From contig NZ_JACOMF010000018.1 in assembly GCF_014283215.1 (NCBI RefSeq), positions 49,831 through 113,830 on the forward strand: 64,000 bases of DNA. The letters are read 5' to 3'. Source of the DNA: Siccirubricoccus deserti. Its GTDB lineage: Bacteria; Pseudomonadota; Alphaproteobacteria; Acetobacterales; Acetobacteraceae. The notes beneath the pieces were generated by a model. That model ran no database searches and had not been told where the DNA came from. It was given only the letters and a program-made list of their open reading frames with translations. The translations under genes were made by a program, and so were the position numbers. Positions 55,396 through 63,907 of the stretch are shown here, in pieces; position 1 is the stretch's first letter; the number at the start of each line of letters is the position of its first letter.

Positions 55396-56901
55396 ATGGC
55401 CGAGGCCGGGAACCTGCGGGAGCGGGTGAAGGAGCCGCCCTCCGCCCTGCTGGTGGACAGCTACTACCGCGGTGCCGTCGCCCGCGCCCAGGCGCTGGTC
55501 TTCGACCATGAGATGTGGGTGCATCTGGCGCATGGGCTGATGCTGGAACGCCAGGGCATCGTCGGCCGCGACGCCATCGCCGCCTGTCTGCGGGAGGTGC
55601 TGGCGATGGCCGAGGCCGGGCCGGAAAGCGTGCCGGTCGACCACCGGCAGGAGGATCTCTACTCCTACGTCGAGCGCCGGATCATCGCCGCGCTCGGCCC
55701 CGATATCGGCGGCCGGCTGCACACCGGGCGCAGCCGCAACGACCTCAACGCCACCACATGGCGGATGGCGCTGCGCTCCGCCCTGCTGGAGGTGCAGCGC
55801 GGCACGCTGGCGCTGCGCGCCACCCTGCTGCGGCTGGCCGCCGAGCATGCCGAGGTGGTGATGCCGGGCTACACCCATGCGCAGCACGCCCAGCCGATCA
55901 CCTTCGGCTATTGGCTGCTCTCGGCCGCCGATGTGCTGGCGCGTGACCAGCGGCGGCTGGCCGGCGCCTTCGTCCATGCGGATCAGGCGCCGCTCGGCGC
56001 CGGGGCACTGACCACCACCGCCTTCCCACTTGACCGCGCCCTGACCGCCGCGCTGCTCGGCTTCGCCGCGCCGCTGGAATCGGCCTATGACGCCGTCGCC
56101 TCGCGCGACGACGCGCTGGAGGCGGCGGCGGCGATGGCGCTGCTGATGACCTTCCTCTCCCGCCTGGCGACCGACCTGCAGGCGTGGAGCACCTGGGAAT
56201 ACGGCTTCGTCGAACTGGCGGACCGCCACAGCGCGGTCTCCTCCATCATGCCGCAGAAGAAGAATCCGGTGGCGCTGGAGCATCTGAAGGCCGCCGCCGG
56301 CATCGTCCAGGGCGCGCTGATGGGGGCGCTCTCGGCCACCAAGAACACCGCCTTCGGCGACGTGAACGATGCGGTGACCGCGGTGAACGAGCCGGTGCTG
56401 GATGCCGCCGCCCGCACCCGCCGCATCCTGGCACTGGCCGAGGAGGTGTTCTCCCACCTCACCCTCCGCCCCGCCCGCATGGCCCAGGCCGCGGCCGAGG
56501 GCTTCGGTACCGCGACGGAATTGGCCGATGTCATCGTGCGCGAAAGCGGGCTGTCCTTCCGCAACGCCCATACCATCGTCGCCATGGTGGTGCGGGACGC
56601 GCTGGAGGCAGGAAAGAACGCCGACGCCATCACCGCCGCCGACCTCGACCGCGCGGCCGTGTCTGCCTTCGGCAAGCCCCTGAACATCCATGCCGCGGCG
56701 GTGGCGCAGGCGCTGGACCCAGCAGCCAACATCCGCGGCCGGACGGTGCTGGGCGGGCCGGCGCCGGAGGAGATGGCGCGGATGCTGGCGGCGCGGCGGG
56801 CGGCGCTGGCGGCAGATGCGGCGGCGGTTGAGACGGTGGCACAGCGCATCATCACCGCCCGCCAGCGATGCTTCGCCGAGGCCCGGGCGATGACCGGGTG
56901 A
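55396..56901 (+). CDS. Argininosuccinate lyase family protein (ArgH-like)
   Basis: A 501-residue fumarase/aspartase-superfamily lyase. HTGRSRNDLNATTWRMALR is the ArgH substrate segment, MPGYTHAQHAQPITFGYWLL carries the catalytic His, and the signature SSIMPQKKNPVALEHLK is at about 282-298 with the catalytic Ser loop. It is about 40 residues longer than biosynthetic ArgH and starts MAEAGNLRERVKEPPSALLV. Its place beside an enolase-superfamily enzyme rather than argG suggests a catabolic paralogue acting on an argininosuccinate-like or aspartate adduct. GGGAGG precedes the ATG. Confidence 0.88.
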   Translation: MAEAGNLRERVKEPPSALLVDSYYRGAVARAQALVFDHEMWVHLAHGLMLERQGIVGRDAIAACLREVLAMAEAGPESVPVDHRQEDLYSYVERRIIAALGPDIGGRLHTGRSRNDLNATTWRMALRSALLEVQRGTLALRATLLRLAAEHAEVVMPGYTHAQHAQPITFGYWLLSAADVLARDQRRLAGAFVHADQAPLGAGALTTTAFPLDRALTAALLGFAAPLESAYDAVASRDDALEAAAAMALLMTFLSRLATDLQAWSTWEYGFVELADRHSAVSSIMPQKKNPVALEHLKAAAGIVQGALMGALSATKNTAFGDVNDAVTAVNEPVLDAAARTRRILALAEEVFSHLTLRPARMAQAAAEGFGTATELADVIVRESGLSFRNAHTIVAMVVRDALEAGKNADAITAADLDRAAVSAFGKPLNIHAAAVAQALDPAANIRGRTVLGGPAPEEMARMLAARRAALAADAAAVETVAQRIITARQRCFAEARAMTG

Positions 56902-56903
56902 GC

Positions 56904-56931
56904 GCCGGACCGGTCCGTGAACCGGTCCGGC
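56904..56931. terminator. Hairpin between convergent genes
   Basis: GCCGGACCGGT (56904-56914) and ACCGGTCCGGC (56921-56931) form a perfect 11-bp stem with a 6-nt loop between the argH-like stop and the convergent oxidase-family gene. Confidence 0.6.
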
Positions 56932-56943
56932 AGATGACCCGCC

Positions 56944-57459
56944 TCAGCCGGCTTTCTTGCTGAAATCCACCTTGTCATTGGCACCGGGGTGCGGCGGCTT
57001 TCCGGTGGTGACGGCCTTGAGGTAACCATAGGCGTGCACTAGCGTGCTGCTCGGGCTGTCCCAGTACTCGGCACCCTCGCATTCGACGCGGATCAGGGAG
57101 ACCTTCGGATCCTCGGGGCCGCCGGGGAACCACACGCGCAGCGGCTCGCTCCACAGCTGCTTCTGTAGCGCCGCATCCTTCACCACCTCCGCGCTGCCGG
57201 AGACGGCGACGTAATTCTGGCTGCGCGGGTCTGCATAGGCGAGCAGCACGCGGCCGTCGCTGGCGGCCTCGCCGGACACCGGGCTGCCGGCGCTGGCGAA
57301 GAACCACAATACGCCATCGAATTCCCGGTTCACCGCGCGCATCGGCCGGCCACGGAAATGGCCTTGGTCATCCTGGGTGACCATCATCGCCACCTCGATG
57401 TCCTTGATCATGTCCCAGACCTTGCGCTTGGCCTCGGCGTCGCTGCGGGTCTCGACCAT
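56944..57459 (-). CDS. Pyridoxamine 5'-phosphate oxidase-family (general stress protein 26-like) protein
   Basis: A 171-residue split-barrel flavin-binding protein. IKDIEVAMMVTQDDQGHFRG, RPMRAVNREFDGVLWFFASA and GRVLLAYADPRSQNYVAVSG match the general-stress FMN-binding branch; the last part LWSEPLRVWFPGGPEDPKVS is typical too. Such proteins bind FMN, F420 or heme, and the F420 genes in this window make F420 a possibility, though not more than that. ATG at 57459 with GAGGAGA upstream. Confidence 0.88.
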   Translation of the reverse strand: MVETRSDAEAKRKVWDMIKDIEVAMMVTQDDQGHFRGRPMRAVNREFDGVLWFFASAGSPVSGEAASDGRVLLAYADPRSQNYVAVSGSAEVVKDAALQKQLWSEPLRVWFPGGPEDPKVSLIRVECEGAEYWDSPSSTLVHAYGYLKAVTTGKPPHPGANDKVDFSKKAG

Positions 57460-57914
57460 GGCATGTCTCCTCGATTGCTGCCCCCGAACAGGTGGGATCA
57501 CCCCCGGGGCAATTGGAGCCCGCTGGCACGAGGGCCGGCGCGGGTCGCCTGCGCCAGGCCGATGCCTGCGCTGGCTGTGGGACAGCAAACGGTGCGGCGG
57601 GCATGCGGTTGCAGATGCGTGCGGCAAAGCCGCGGCGAGGCCGGATCAGGCCGTGCCAGGCGCTCCACCGTGGCAACGACAGATCAGGGCTGGCGCCGCG
57701 GAAGGAGGCATGTGGCGCCCGCGCCGGCGTGCCGCACCGCAACCATCGCAGGAGTTCGAACGCGGTCGTCGAGCAACGCTCCCATACGCCGCATCCGGCA
57801 CAGGCACTGACCTCTCAAGGCCCACCAAGATGAAGAACTGGCGATCCGGCCCTTCATGCAGGTAAGTGGTTGGCCTGCGCGCCGGCGCGGTCTTGGCGTT
57901 GCGTGCCGCCCATG
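57460..57914. other. Gap without supported gene
   Basis: A 455-bp stretch between the FMN-protein start and the LysR stop. Open frames here are Arg-rich shadows without family likeness. A short GTTCGAA at about 57752 recalls a tRNA T-arm but no cloverleaf can be formed around it. I see nothing else. Confidence 0.5.
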
Positions 57915-59027
57915 TCATGGCACCTCGTCGGCTGGCGCGACCTGCGTCCGCGCGCCGGCAGGATGCTCCGACGGATCCGCCGGCCCATCCTGCTCCCGCG
58001 CGCCTGCCGGCGCATCATGCTCCCGCGCGCCTGCCGGCGCATCATGCTCCCGCGCGCCTGCCGGCGCATCATGCTCCCGCGCGCCTGCCGGCCCATCATG
58101 TCCCCGCGCGCCTGCCGGCGCGACCTCCCTTGCCACTGCCAGGATCAGCCGGCGCAGCCAGGCATGGCCCGGGTCGGCCTCGAAGCGGCGATGGAAGATC
58201 AGCGACAGCCTGGTGTGCTGCACCGCGACCGGCGGGTCGCGCAGCACCAGCCCATGCGCCTCCGACATCTGGCAGGCCAGCCGCGCCGAGAGGGTGATGA
58301 TCATGTCCGTGCGCTGCAGGATCTCCGGCACCGCCGAGAGATGCGCCACCACCGCACCCAGCCGCCGCGGATGCCCGGCCGCCGTCATCGTCGCGTCCAG
58401 CGCGCCGTCGCGCGAGCCATTGGGCGAATGCAGCAGATGCGGCACGTTGGCGAAGCGCTCCACTGTCAGCGTGCCCTCGGCCAGCGGATGGCCGGGCCGC
58501 ATCAGCGTGCAGAAGGCCTCCGGCAGCAGTCTGAGCCGGGTGTAGAGCGCCGGCGGCTCCGGCAGCACGCCAACCGCGAGCACCGCGCCGTCCTGCTCCA
58601 GCAGCGCTTCCCAATTGGTCCGGTCGGCGTGGCGGATGGCAAGCAGCGCGCCGGCCGCCTCGCGCTGCATGCGGGCGAGCAGCGGCGGCGCCAGCACCGC
58701 CTCGGCATACTCGCTGAAGGCCACCGGGAAGACGCGGTCGGTGATGGCGGGGTCGAAGGGCGCCTGGGCGGAGATCGCCTCGGCAATGCGGTCCAGCGCC
58801 TCGGCCACCGGTTGGGCCAGGCTCAGCGCCAGCGCCGTCGGCTCGACCCCGCCGGGGCGGCGGAGGAAGAGTTCGTCGCCCAGCGCATGGCGCAGCCGGG
58901 CCAGCGCGTTGGAGACGGCGGGCTGCGACAGGTGCAGCCGCTCCGCCGCGCGGGTGACATGGCGTTCCCGCGCCACCGCGTCGAAGACGCGCAGCAGGTT
59001 CAGGTCGAGGCTGCCGATATCGGCCAT
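57915..59027 (-). CDS. LysR family transcriptional regulator with repeat-bearing C-terminal tail
   Basis: A 370-residue LysR protein. The helix-turn-helix is RHVTRAAERLHLSQPAVSNA with ALARLRHALGDELFLRRPGG, and the effector-binding domain continues to about residue 300. The usual length is near 300; the extra 70 residues are a hydrophilic tail made of about five copies of a nine-residue unit (PAGAREHDA) encoded by a 27-bp tandem repeat, then PSEHPAGARTQVAPADEVP. It is divergent from a DoxX gene, which it may control. The tail is unlike neighbouring coding DNA. Confidence 0.9.
   Translation of the reverse strand: MADIGSLDLNLLRVFDAVARERHVTRAAERLHLSQPAVSNALARLRHALGDELFLRRPGGVEPTALALSLAQPVAEALDRIAEAISAQAPFDPAITDRVFPVAFSEYAEAVLAPPLLARMQREAAGALLAIRHADRTNWEALLEQDGAVLAVGVLPEPPALYTRLRLLPEAFCTLMRPGHPLAEGTLTVERFANVPHLLHSPNGSRDGALDATMTAAGHPRRLGAVVAHLSAVPEILQRTDMIITLSARLACQMSEAHGLVLRDPPVAVQHTRLSLIFHRRFEADPGHAWLRRLILAVAREVAPAGARGHDGPAGAREHDAPAGAREHDAPAGAREHDAPAGAREQDGPADPSEHPAGARTQVAPADEVP
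57987..58121 (+). repeat. Five-unit 27-bp tandem repeat inside the LysR gene
   Basis: Units start at 57987, 58014, 58041, 58068 and 58095, each 27 bp; units two and three are identical and the others differ at one to a few bases. The length is a multiple of three, so copy-number change keeps the reading frame and changes the protein tail by nine residues per unit. Confidence 0.95.
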
Positions 59028-59152
59028 CCCGTCTCCGGATCATTCATCCCGGTGATGATGGCCGTTCCAGAGCGGCGTTGGAAGCGCGGCCCGGGACGAC
59101 GGCATCTTCCAGCCACCGCGGCCGCCGCGCCGCACCGAGCTGGAGAAAGACG

Positions 59153-59587
59153 ATGATCGACGAACGGACCACAACGCCCTACGCCGCGCTGCTGCTGCGG
59201 CTATCCATGGGCACCCTGTTCCTGGCCCATGGCGCGCTGCTGAAGCTCGGCACCTTCGGGCTGGCAGGGACGATGGGCTTCTTCGGCAGCCTCGGCTACC
59301 CGCCGATCCTCGGCGCCGTGGTCGCCATTGCCGAGACGCTGGGCGGGCTGGCACTGATCGCCGGCGTCGGCGTACGCGCAGTGTCGCTGGCGCTGGTGCC
59401 GATCATGCTCGGCGCGACATTGCAGCACATCCCGAATGGCTGGGTGTTCAGCAGGGCCGGTGGCGGCTGGGAATTCCCGGCCTTCTGGACGGTGCTGCTG
59501 CTGGTGCAGGCCGGGCTGGGCGCGGGAGCGCATGCGCTGGATGGGCGGCGGCTGCTCGGGCGGCGCACGGCGACCGCGGCAGCGTAG
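59153..59587 (+). CDS. DoxX family membrane protein
   Basis: A 144-residue protein with four transmembrane segments: LLLRLSMGTLFLAHGALLKL, GAVVAIAETLGGLALIAGVG, VSLALVPIMLGATLQHIPNG and FWTVLLLVQAGLGAGAHALD. The LFLAHGALKL region and the second helix's AETLGG motif are DoxX hallmarks. DoxX proteins take part in thiosulfate:quinone oxidoreductase or redox-stress complexes, but most bacterial members are uncharacterised. Divergent from the LysR gene. Confidence 0.92.
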   Translation: MIDERTTTPYAALLLRLSMGTLFLAHGALLKLGTFGLAGTMGFFGSLGYPPILGAVVAIAETLGGLALIAGVGVRAVSLALVPIMLGATLQHIPNGWVFSRAGGGWEFPAFWTVLLLVQAGLGAGAHALDGRRLLGRRTATAAA

Positions 59588-59635
59588 CGAGACACTGACC
59601 CGGAGGGCCCGGGGGGACGCCCGTCCCCAGCGGGG

Positions 59636-59658
59636 GCCTGGGGGCAGCGCCCCCAGGC
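59636..59658. terminator. Hairpin between convergent genes
   Basis: GCCTGGGGGC (59636-59645) and GCCCCCAGGC (59649-59658) form a perfect 10-bp stem with a 3-nt loop between doxX and the convergent SDR gene. Confidence 0.6.
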
Positions 59659-59671
59659 ATCGGCCCAGACC

Positions 59672-60475
59672 TCAGCTGTTCGGCAACGCCGCAATCGCCG
59701 TCGCGCCGGCATCCACCGGCACGATCGCCCCGGTCATCCAGCGGGAATTGCCACTGCACAGGAAGGCCACCGCCGCGCCGATGTCCCAGCCGCTGCCTTC
59801 CACCTGCAGGATGCTGCGCTTGCGCCGCAACTCGCGCTTTTCCGGTGTCATGTTGTTGGCCTGGACCATCGGCGTGTAGACCATGCCCGGGCAGACGCAA
59901 TTCACCCGGATTCCGTCCTTGGCGTGGTGCACCGCCATCGCCCGCGTCATGTTCACCACCGCGCCCTTGCTGGTCGGGTAGAGCAGCGATGGGTGTCCGC
60001 CCTTCAGCCCGGCCACCGAACCGATGTTGACGATGGCGCCGCCGCCGGCCTTGCGCATCGCCGGCACCGCGTATTTCGCCATCAGCATCATGGAAGTAAC
60101 GTTCACCAGCAGCCCATGCGCCCAATCCTCGGGGTCCACATCCTCGGCGGTGCCGGGCGGGCCGCTGATGCCGACGTTGTTGACCAGCGCGTCCAGCCGG
60201 CCCCAGCGCCCGGTCGCCGCCTCGACGATGCGGGCACAATCCGCAGGCTTCGTGACGTCGGCGGCGACGGTGATGGCCTCGCCGCCCTCCGCCTCGATCA
60301 TCCGGCGCGTATCCTCGGCCCATTCGGCGACGCTGTCGGCCAGCACCAGCTTCGCCCCGCCGCGCGCCAGCAGGATGGCGGCGGCGCGGCCGTTGCCCAC
60401 GCCCTCGCCGGGGCGGGAGCCGGCGCCGGTGACGATCGCGACCTTGCCTTCGAGGTTCGCGCTGATGCTGTCCAT
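59672..60475 (-). CDS. SDR family NAD(P)-dependent oxidoreductase
   Basis: A 267-residue short-chain dehydrogenase. The cofactor loop is IVTGAGSRPGEGVGNGRAAA (TGxxxGxG with an insertion of a few residues), NNVG is present in ALVNNVGISG, the catalytic Ser lies in GSVAGLKGG and the Tyr-x-x-x-Lys in YPTSKGAVVN. PGMVYTPMV and the C-terminal DAGATAIAALPNS complete the family. Substrate unknown; the ATG at 60475 is used. It is 52 nt upstream of the end of the hydrolase gene and probably cotranscribed with it. Confidence 0.93.
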   Translation of the reverse strand: MDSISANLEGKVAIVTGAGSRPGEGVGNGRAAAILLARGGAKLVLADSVAEWAEDTRRMIEAEGGEAITVAADVTKPADCARIVEAATGRWGRLDALVNNVGISGPPGTAEDVDPEDWAHGLLVNVTSMMLMAKYAVPAMRKAGGGAIVNIGSVAGLKGGHPSLLYPTSKGAVVNMTRAMAVHHAKDGIRVNCVCPGMVYTPMVQANNMTPEKRELRRKRSILQVEGSGWDIGAAVAFLCSGNSRWMTGAIVPVDAGATAIAALPNS

Positions 60476-60527
60476 GGTGCGTTTCCTTCGCTCAGGGGCG
60501 CGAGTCTCGCACCGGGGCCGCGATGCC

Positions 60528-61199
60528 TCAACCCGCGCCGAGGAATTCCAGCGCCGCCCGCGCCACCGCCTCCGGCACCTCATGCCCGCCGGGAAATTCC
60601 ATGTACTTGCCGGCGAAGCCCGAGGCCTCAAGCTTTGGCATCAGCCGGCGGCTGCAACGCTCGATCGGCAGGATCGCATCCGCCGTGCCATGGCTGAGGA
60701 AGCAGCGCGTCCGGCCGCTGAAATGCAGCGGCGCGGCGAAGCCCGGCGAGAAGGCCAGGGTGTGGCTGAACAGCTCCCCATTCATCATCCCGAGCGAGAG
60801 CGCGTAGGAGGCGCCATCGGAGAAGCCGGCGATGGCCAGCCGCGCCGGATCAACCGGCCATGCCGCCAGCACCCGTTGCAGCGCCGCGTCCAGCCGCGCC
60901 ACATCGGGCCCATAGCCGCCGAGCAGCACGTCCCAGGTGTCGCCGAGGCTTTCCGGCAGCATCACCAGCGCCGCATCGGCGATGGGCGCGATCCGCCGCA
61001 GCGCCTTCGCCGCATCGCCGCCCGCGCCATGCAGCATGACGACCAGCGGCAGCGGTGCCGCCAGCGCCGCAGGCGGCACCCGCAGCAGCCCGTCGCGGCC
61101 CTCGCCCTGACCGAGCGGGTGCAGGCCCGGCGGCAGCGGCCGGGCGGCGTGGCTCACCTGCTGTGGGCGCGCCTGCAACCGGGCATCTTCGTGACTCAT
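60528..61199 (-). CDS. Alpha/beta hydrolase, phospholipase/carboxylesterase type
   Basis: A 223-residue serine hydrolase. LPLVVMLHGAGGDAAKALRR is the oxyanion region, the nucleophile elbow is AGFSDGASYALSLG, the acid lies in FLSHGTADAILPIERCSRRL and the His in EFPGGHEVPEAVARAALEFL. It resembles the dienelactone hydrolase/acyl-protein thioesterase group. No signal peptide is evident. Probably cotranscribed with the SDR downstream. Confidence 0.88.
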   Translation of the reverse strand: MSHEDARLQARPQQVSHAARPLPPGLHPLGQGEGRDGLLRVPPAALAAPLPLVVMLHGAGGDAAKALRRIAPIADAALVMLPESLGDTWDVLLGGYGPDVARLDAALQRVLAAWPVDPARLAIAGFSDGASYALSLGMMNGELFSHTLAFSPGFAAPLHFSGRTRCFLSHGTADAILPIERCSRRLMPKLEASGFAGKYMEFPGGHEVPEAVARAALEFLGAG

Positions 61200-61253
61200 G
61201 CCATCGCCTCCCGCTCGTGAGCCTGCGCCGGCGCAGCGGCCGGGGCAAGCGGC

Positions 61254-62099
61254 TCAGCCTGGCGGCGATGGCGCGCGCTGCGCCGCGACCTCGGCGCGGA
61301 GCATCCGGAGTTCGCGCAGTACCGTGGCGATGTCGGCCTGGGTCTCCGCCCGTGCTGCCTCCGCCTCCTCGCTCGCCTTGCTGGCGCTGAGGGTCTGAAT
61401 GCTGCTGACGATGACGCCGAGGAACAGGTTCAGCACCACGAAGGTGGCGATCAGGATGAAGGGGACGAAGAACATCCAGGCGTGCGGCCGCTGTTCGAGG
61501 ATCGGCCGCACCGTCGCCTCGGCCCAGGATTCCAGGGTCATCATCTGGAACAGGGTGAACAGGCTGGCGCCGAGCGAGCCGAACCGGTCGGGCGCGATGT
61601 CGCCGTAGAGCGAGGTTGCGATCACCCCGGCAACGTAGAACAGCAGGCTCATCAGCAGGATGATGCTGGCCATGCCGGGCACGGAGGCGAGCATCGCCTC
61701 CACCACCAGCCTGAGGCTCGGCACCACGCTGGCCAGCCGCAGCACCCTCAGGATCCGGAACGCCCGCAGCACGGAGAGGCTGGTGCCGGCCGGCAGCCAG
61801 GCGATGGCGACCACGAGCAGGTCGAACACGCCCCAAGGGTCGCGGAAGAAACGGCCACGGTAGGCGTAGATGCGCAGCAGGATCTCGGCGGAGAACAGCA
61901 GCACCGCGGCGCGGTCGACGAAGCGCAGCAGGCCGCCCAGGGCCTCGACCGCCGGGGGCCAGGTCTCAAGCCCGAGGGCCCCGGCGTTCAGCAGGATCAG
62001 CCCGGCGACCGCGCGCTGGAACCCTGGTGTCGAAACCAGCCGCGCGGCGCGCGCACGCGGTGAAGCGCCCGCATCATCGGCGGTCAGGGCTTCCGTCAT
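61254..62099 (-). CDS. Bacterial voltage-gated sodium channel-family ion transporter (filter TLESWAE)
   Basis: A 281-residue one-domain channel of the NaChBac family. S1-S3 lie at about 30-105. S4 carries arginines 112, 115, 118 and 121 in VLRAFRILRVLRLASVV; S5 is around 141-164. The pore selectivity filter is TLESWAE at 188-194, nearly the TLESWAS of NaChBac, so sodium selectivity is expected. S6 is FVPFILIATFVVLNLFLGVI. A C-terminal helix (AETQADIATVLRELRMLRAE) probably forms a coiled coil for tetramer assembly. It is downstream of a same-length paralogue. Confidence 0.93.
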   Translation of the reverse strand: MTEALTADDAGASPRARAARLVSTPGFQRAVAGLILLNAGALGLETWPPAVEALGGLLRFVDRAAVLLFSAEILLRIYAYRGRFFRDPWGVFDLLVVAIAWLPAGTSLSVLRAFRILRVLRLASVVPSLRLVVEAMLASVPGMASIILLMSLLFYVAGVIATSLYGDIAPDRFGSLGASLFTLFQMMTLESWAEATVRPILEQRPHAWMFFVPFILIATFVVLNLFLGVIVSSIQTLSASKASEEAEAARAETQADIATVLRELRMLRAEVAAQRAPSPPG

Positions 62100-62195
62100 G
62101 GTGATACTTCCCGGCAATCCTCTTGCCAGGATTGATTTATCCGGCAGGTATTTCAAGTACCGCGTACGGCAGGCCGCCAAGTGGCGGCCGGTTGC

Positions 62196-63041
62196 TCAGC
62201 CCGGCGGCACGGTCCGGCGCAGCGCCGCCACCTCCGCCCGCAGCGCCCGCAGCTCCTGCAGGATCATCGCCGAATCGGCATGCGCCTCGGCCCGTGCCTC
62301 GATGGTGTTCACCGCCTCGCGCTGCTCCTTCAAGGTCGAGATGCTGTCGACGATGACGCCGATGAAGAGGTTCAGCACGACGAAGGTGGCGATCAGGATG
62401 AAGGGGATGAAGAACAGCCAGGCCCATGGCTCGTGCTCCATCACCGGAAAGACGATGTCCTGGATCCAGCCTTCCATCGTCATCAGCTGGAACAGCGACA
62501 TCAGGCTGTCGCCGAACGTCCCGAAGCGCTCCGGCAAGGCCGCGGCGAACAGCTTGGTCACCATCACCGCGCAGACGTAGAACAGCAGCAGCATGAGCAT
62601 GACGATGCTGGCCATGCCGGGCAGCGCCGCCAGCATCGCCTCCACCACCACGCGCAGCGACGGCACCACGCTGATCAGCCGCATCACCCGCAGTACGCGC
62701 AGCGCCCGCAGCACCGATAGCGTGCCGCTCGCGGGCAGCCAGGCGATGCCGATCACCACCAGATCGAAGACACCCCAAGGGTCCCGGAAGAAGCGGCCGC
62801 GGAAGGCGTAGATGCGCAGCGCCAGCTCGGCGGTGAAGATGATGAGCAGCGCCGAATCCAGCGCCTCCAGCGGCCCGCCCCAGCGTTCCATGAAGCTGCC
62901 CCAGGTCTCGAGGCCAAGGGTAGCGGCGTTGAGCAGGATCAGCCCGATAACCCATCCCTGGAAGTGGCCGGAGATGACGAAACGGGCAGCCCGCGCGCGC
63001 AACGAATCATCGACATCGGCCGCGGTAACGACTTCCTGCAT
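62196..63041 (-). CDS. Bacterial voltage-gated cation channel paralogue (filter TMEGWIQ)
   Basis: A 281-residue channel collinear with the neighbour: S4 arginines 112, 115, 118 and 121 in VLRALRVLRVMRLISVV, the same RGRFFRDPWGVFDL loop, and S6 FIPFILIATFVVLNLFIGVI. The selectivity filter is TMEGWIQ at 188-194, with Gly191 at the fourth position where sodium channels have Ser. Gly at this position is reported in the prokaryotic calcium channel CavMr and in domains I and III of animal Cav channels, so calcium permeability is possible. The C-terminus has a coiled-coil helix (MILQELRALRAEVAALRR). Tandem duplication with functional divergence is likely. Confidence 0.92.
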   Translation of the reverse strand: MQEVVTAADVDDSLRARAARFVISGHFQGWVIGLILLNAATLGLETWGSFMERWGGPLEALDSALLIIFTAELALRIYAFRGRFFRDPWGVFDLVVIGIAWLPASGTLSVLRALRVLRVMRLISVVPSLRVVVEAMLAALPGMASIVMLMLLLFYVCAVMVTKLFAAALPERFGTFGDSLMSLFQLMTMEGWIQDIVFPVMEHEPWAWLFFIPFILIATFVVLNLFIGVIVDSISTLKEQREAVNTIEARAEAHADSAMILQELRALRAEVAALRRTVPPG

Positions 63042-63098
63042 GAATGGCCCCTGAACCCCGACTTCGGGGAGCCTGAATGGTTCGGAAACGGTTGTGAA

Positions 63099-63782
63099 TC
63101 AAGAGGGAAGGAGAAGCACCGGCACGCCGAAGAGGTGCGGATGCAGGTGCAGCAGCGCCGCCCAGGCCAGCAGGCCCACCACCGGCGGCACCCAGCCGAT
63201 CTCCCGCCAGTCCAGCCGGTTGCGGCCGGCGGCGATGGCGCCGAAGGGCAGGATGGAGGTGGTGGCCGCCAGCCCCGTCCAGACCTCCGGCGCGCGGCGG
63301 GCCAGCTTCGTGTCGATCGAGGGCATGCCGACCAGGGCGGTGACCAGGAAGGTGCCGAAGAACACCAGGCTGGCGGTGTCGCCATTGCCGATCATGTGGA
63401 TCGCCGCCCAGAGCGCGAAGGACCACAGCATCGGGTGGCGGGTGATGCGCTGGATGCCGCGCACCTCCCGCCCGGCCTGCCACCCGCCGCCCACCGCGGT
63501 GGGATTGGCCCTGGCGACCGAGGCAACGAAGAGCACGAAGGCCGGCAGCATGGCGAGGGCCAGCAGCCAGCGCAGCCAGCCCGGGGCGAACCATAGCGGC
63601 ATGGTGTCGGCGCTGCGCCAGGCGCCGACCAGCAGCACGATGACGCCAAGCGAGAGCAGCGAGAAACCGACGCGGAAGCCGCGCTCGCCGATCCGGGCGA
63701 CAAGGGAGCCGCGCAGCCTGGTGCCGGCGACGCCGACATGCAGGCCGATCCACAGCAAACCCGCGAGTACCAGCAACGCCAT
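63099..63782 (-). CDS. nnrU: NnrU family membrane protein
   Basis: A 227-residue integral membrane protein of the NnrU family. RITRHPMLWSFALWAAIHMI with its conserved RHP motif, then GNGDTASLVFFGTFLVTALV, are diagnostic; six hydrophobic segments are seen. NnrU is encoded near nitric oxide and nitrite reductase genes in some bacteria and resembles the isoprenylcysteine methyltransferase-like fold, but no denitrification genes lie here. It is 57 bp upstream of the channel gene on the same strand. Confidence 0.92.
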   Translation of the reverse strand: MALLVLAGLLWIGLHVGVAGTRLRGSLVARIGERGFRVGFSLLSLGVIVLLVGAWRSADTMPLWFAPGWLRWLLALAMLPAFVLFVASVARANPTAVGGGWQAGREVRGIQRITRHPMLWSFALWAAIHMIGNGDTASLVFFGTFLVTALVGMPSIDTKLARRAPEVWTGLAATTSILPFGAIAAGRNRLDWREIGWVPPVVGLLAWAALLHLHPHLFGVPVLLLPS

Positions 63783-63907
63783 CCACCGATCCTTTGCTGC
63801 GCCGGCGGAGATTACCGCGGATTGGTGTTCATGTTGCTCTGTTGAAACCCTGGCTTGGCTGGGTACTTTGGGCGGCTATCTTGGGATGAGCGGTCCGGAG
63901 GTGGTCG

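Noticed and set aside
57745..57765. tRNA-like GTTCGAA word
   Set aside because: No acceptor stem, D-arm or anticodon arm can be formed around it.
57987..58121. CRISPR-like array of short repeats
   Set aside because: Units are contiguous 27-mers without spacers and lie in frame inside a LysR gene.
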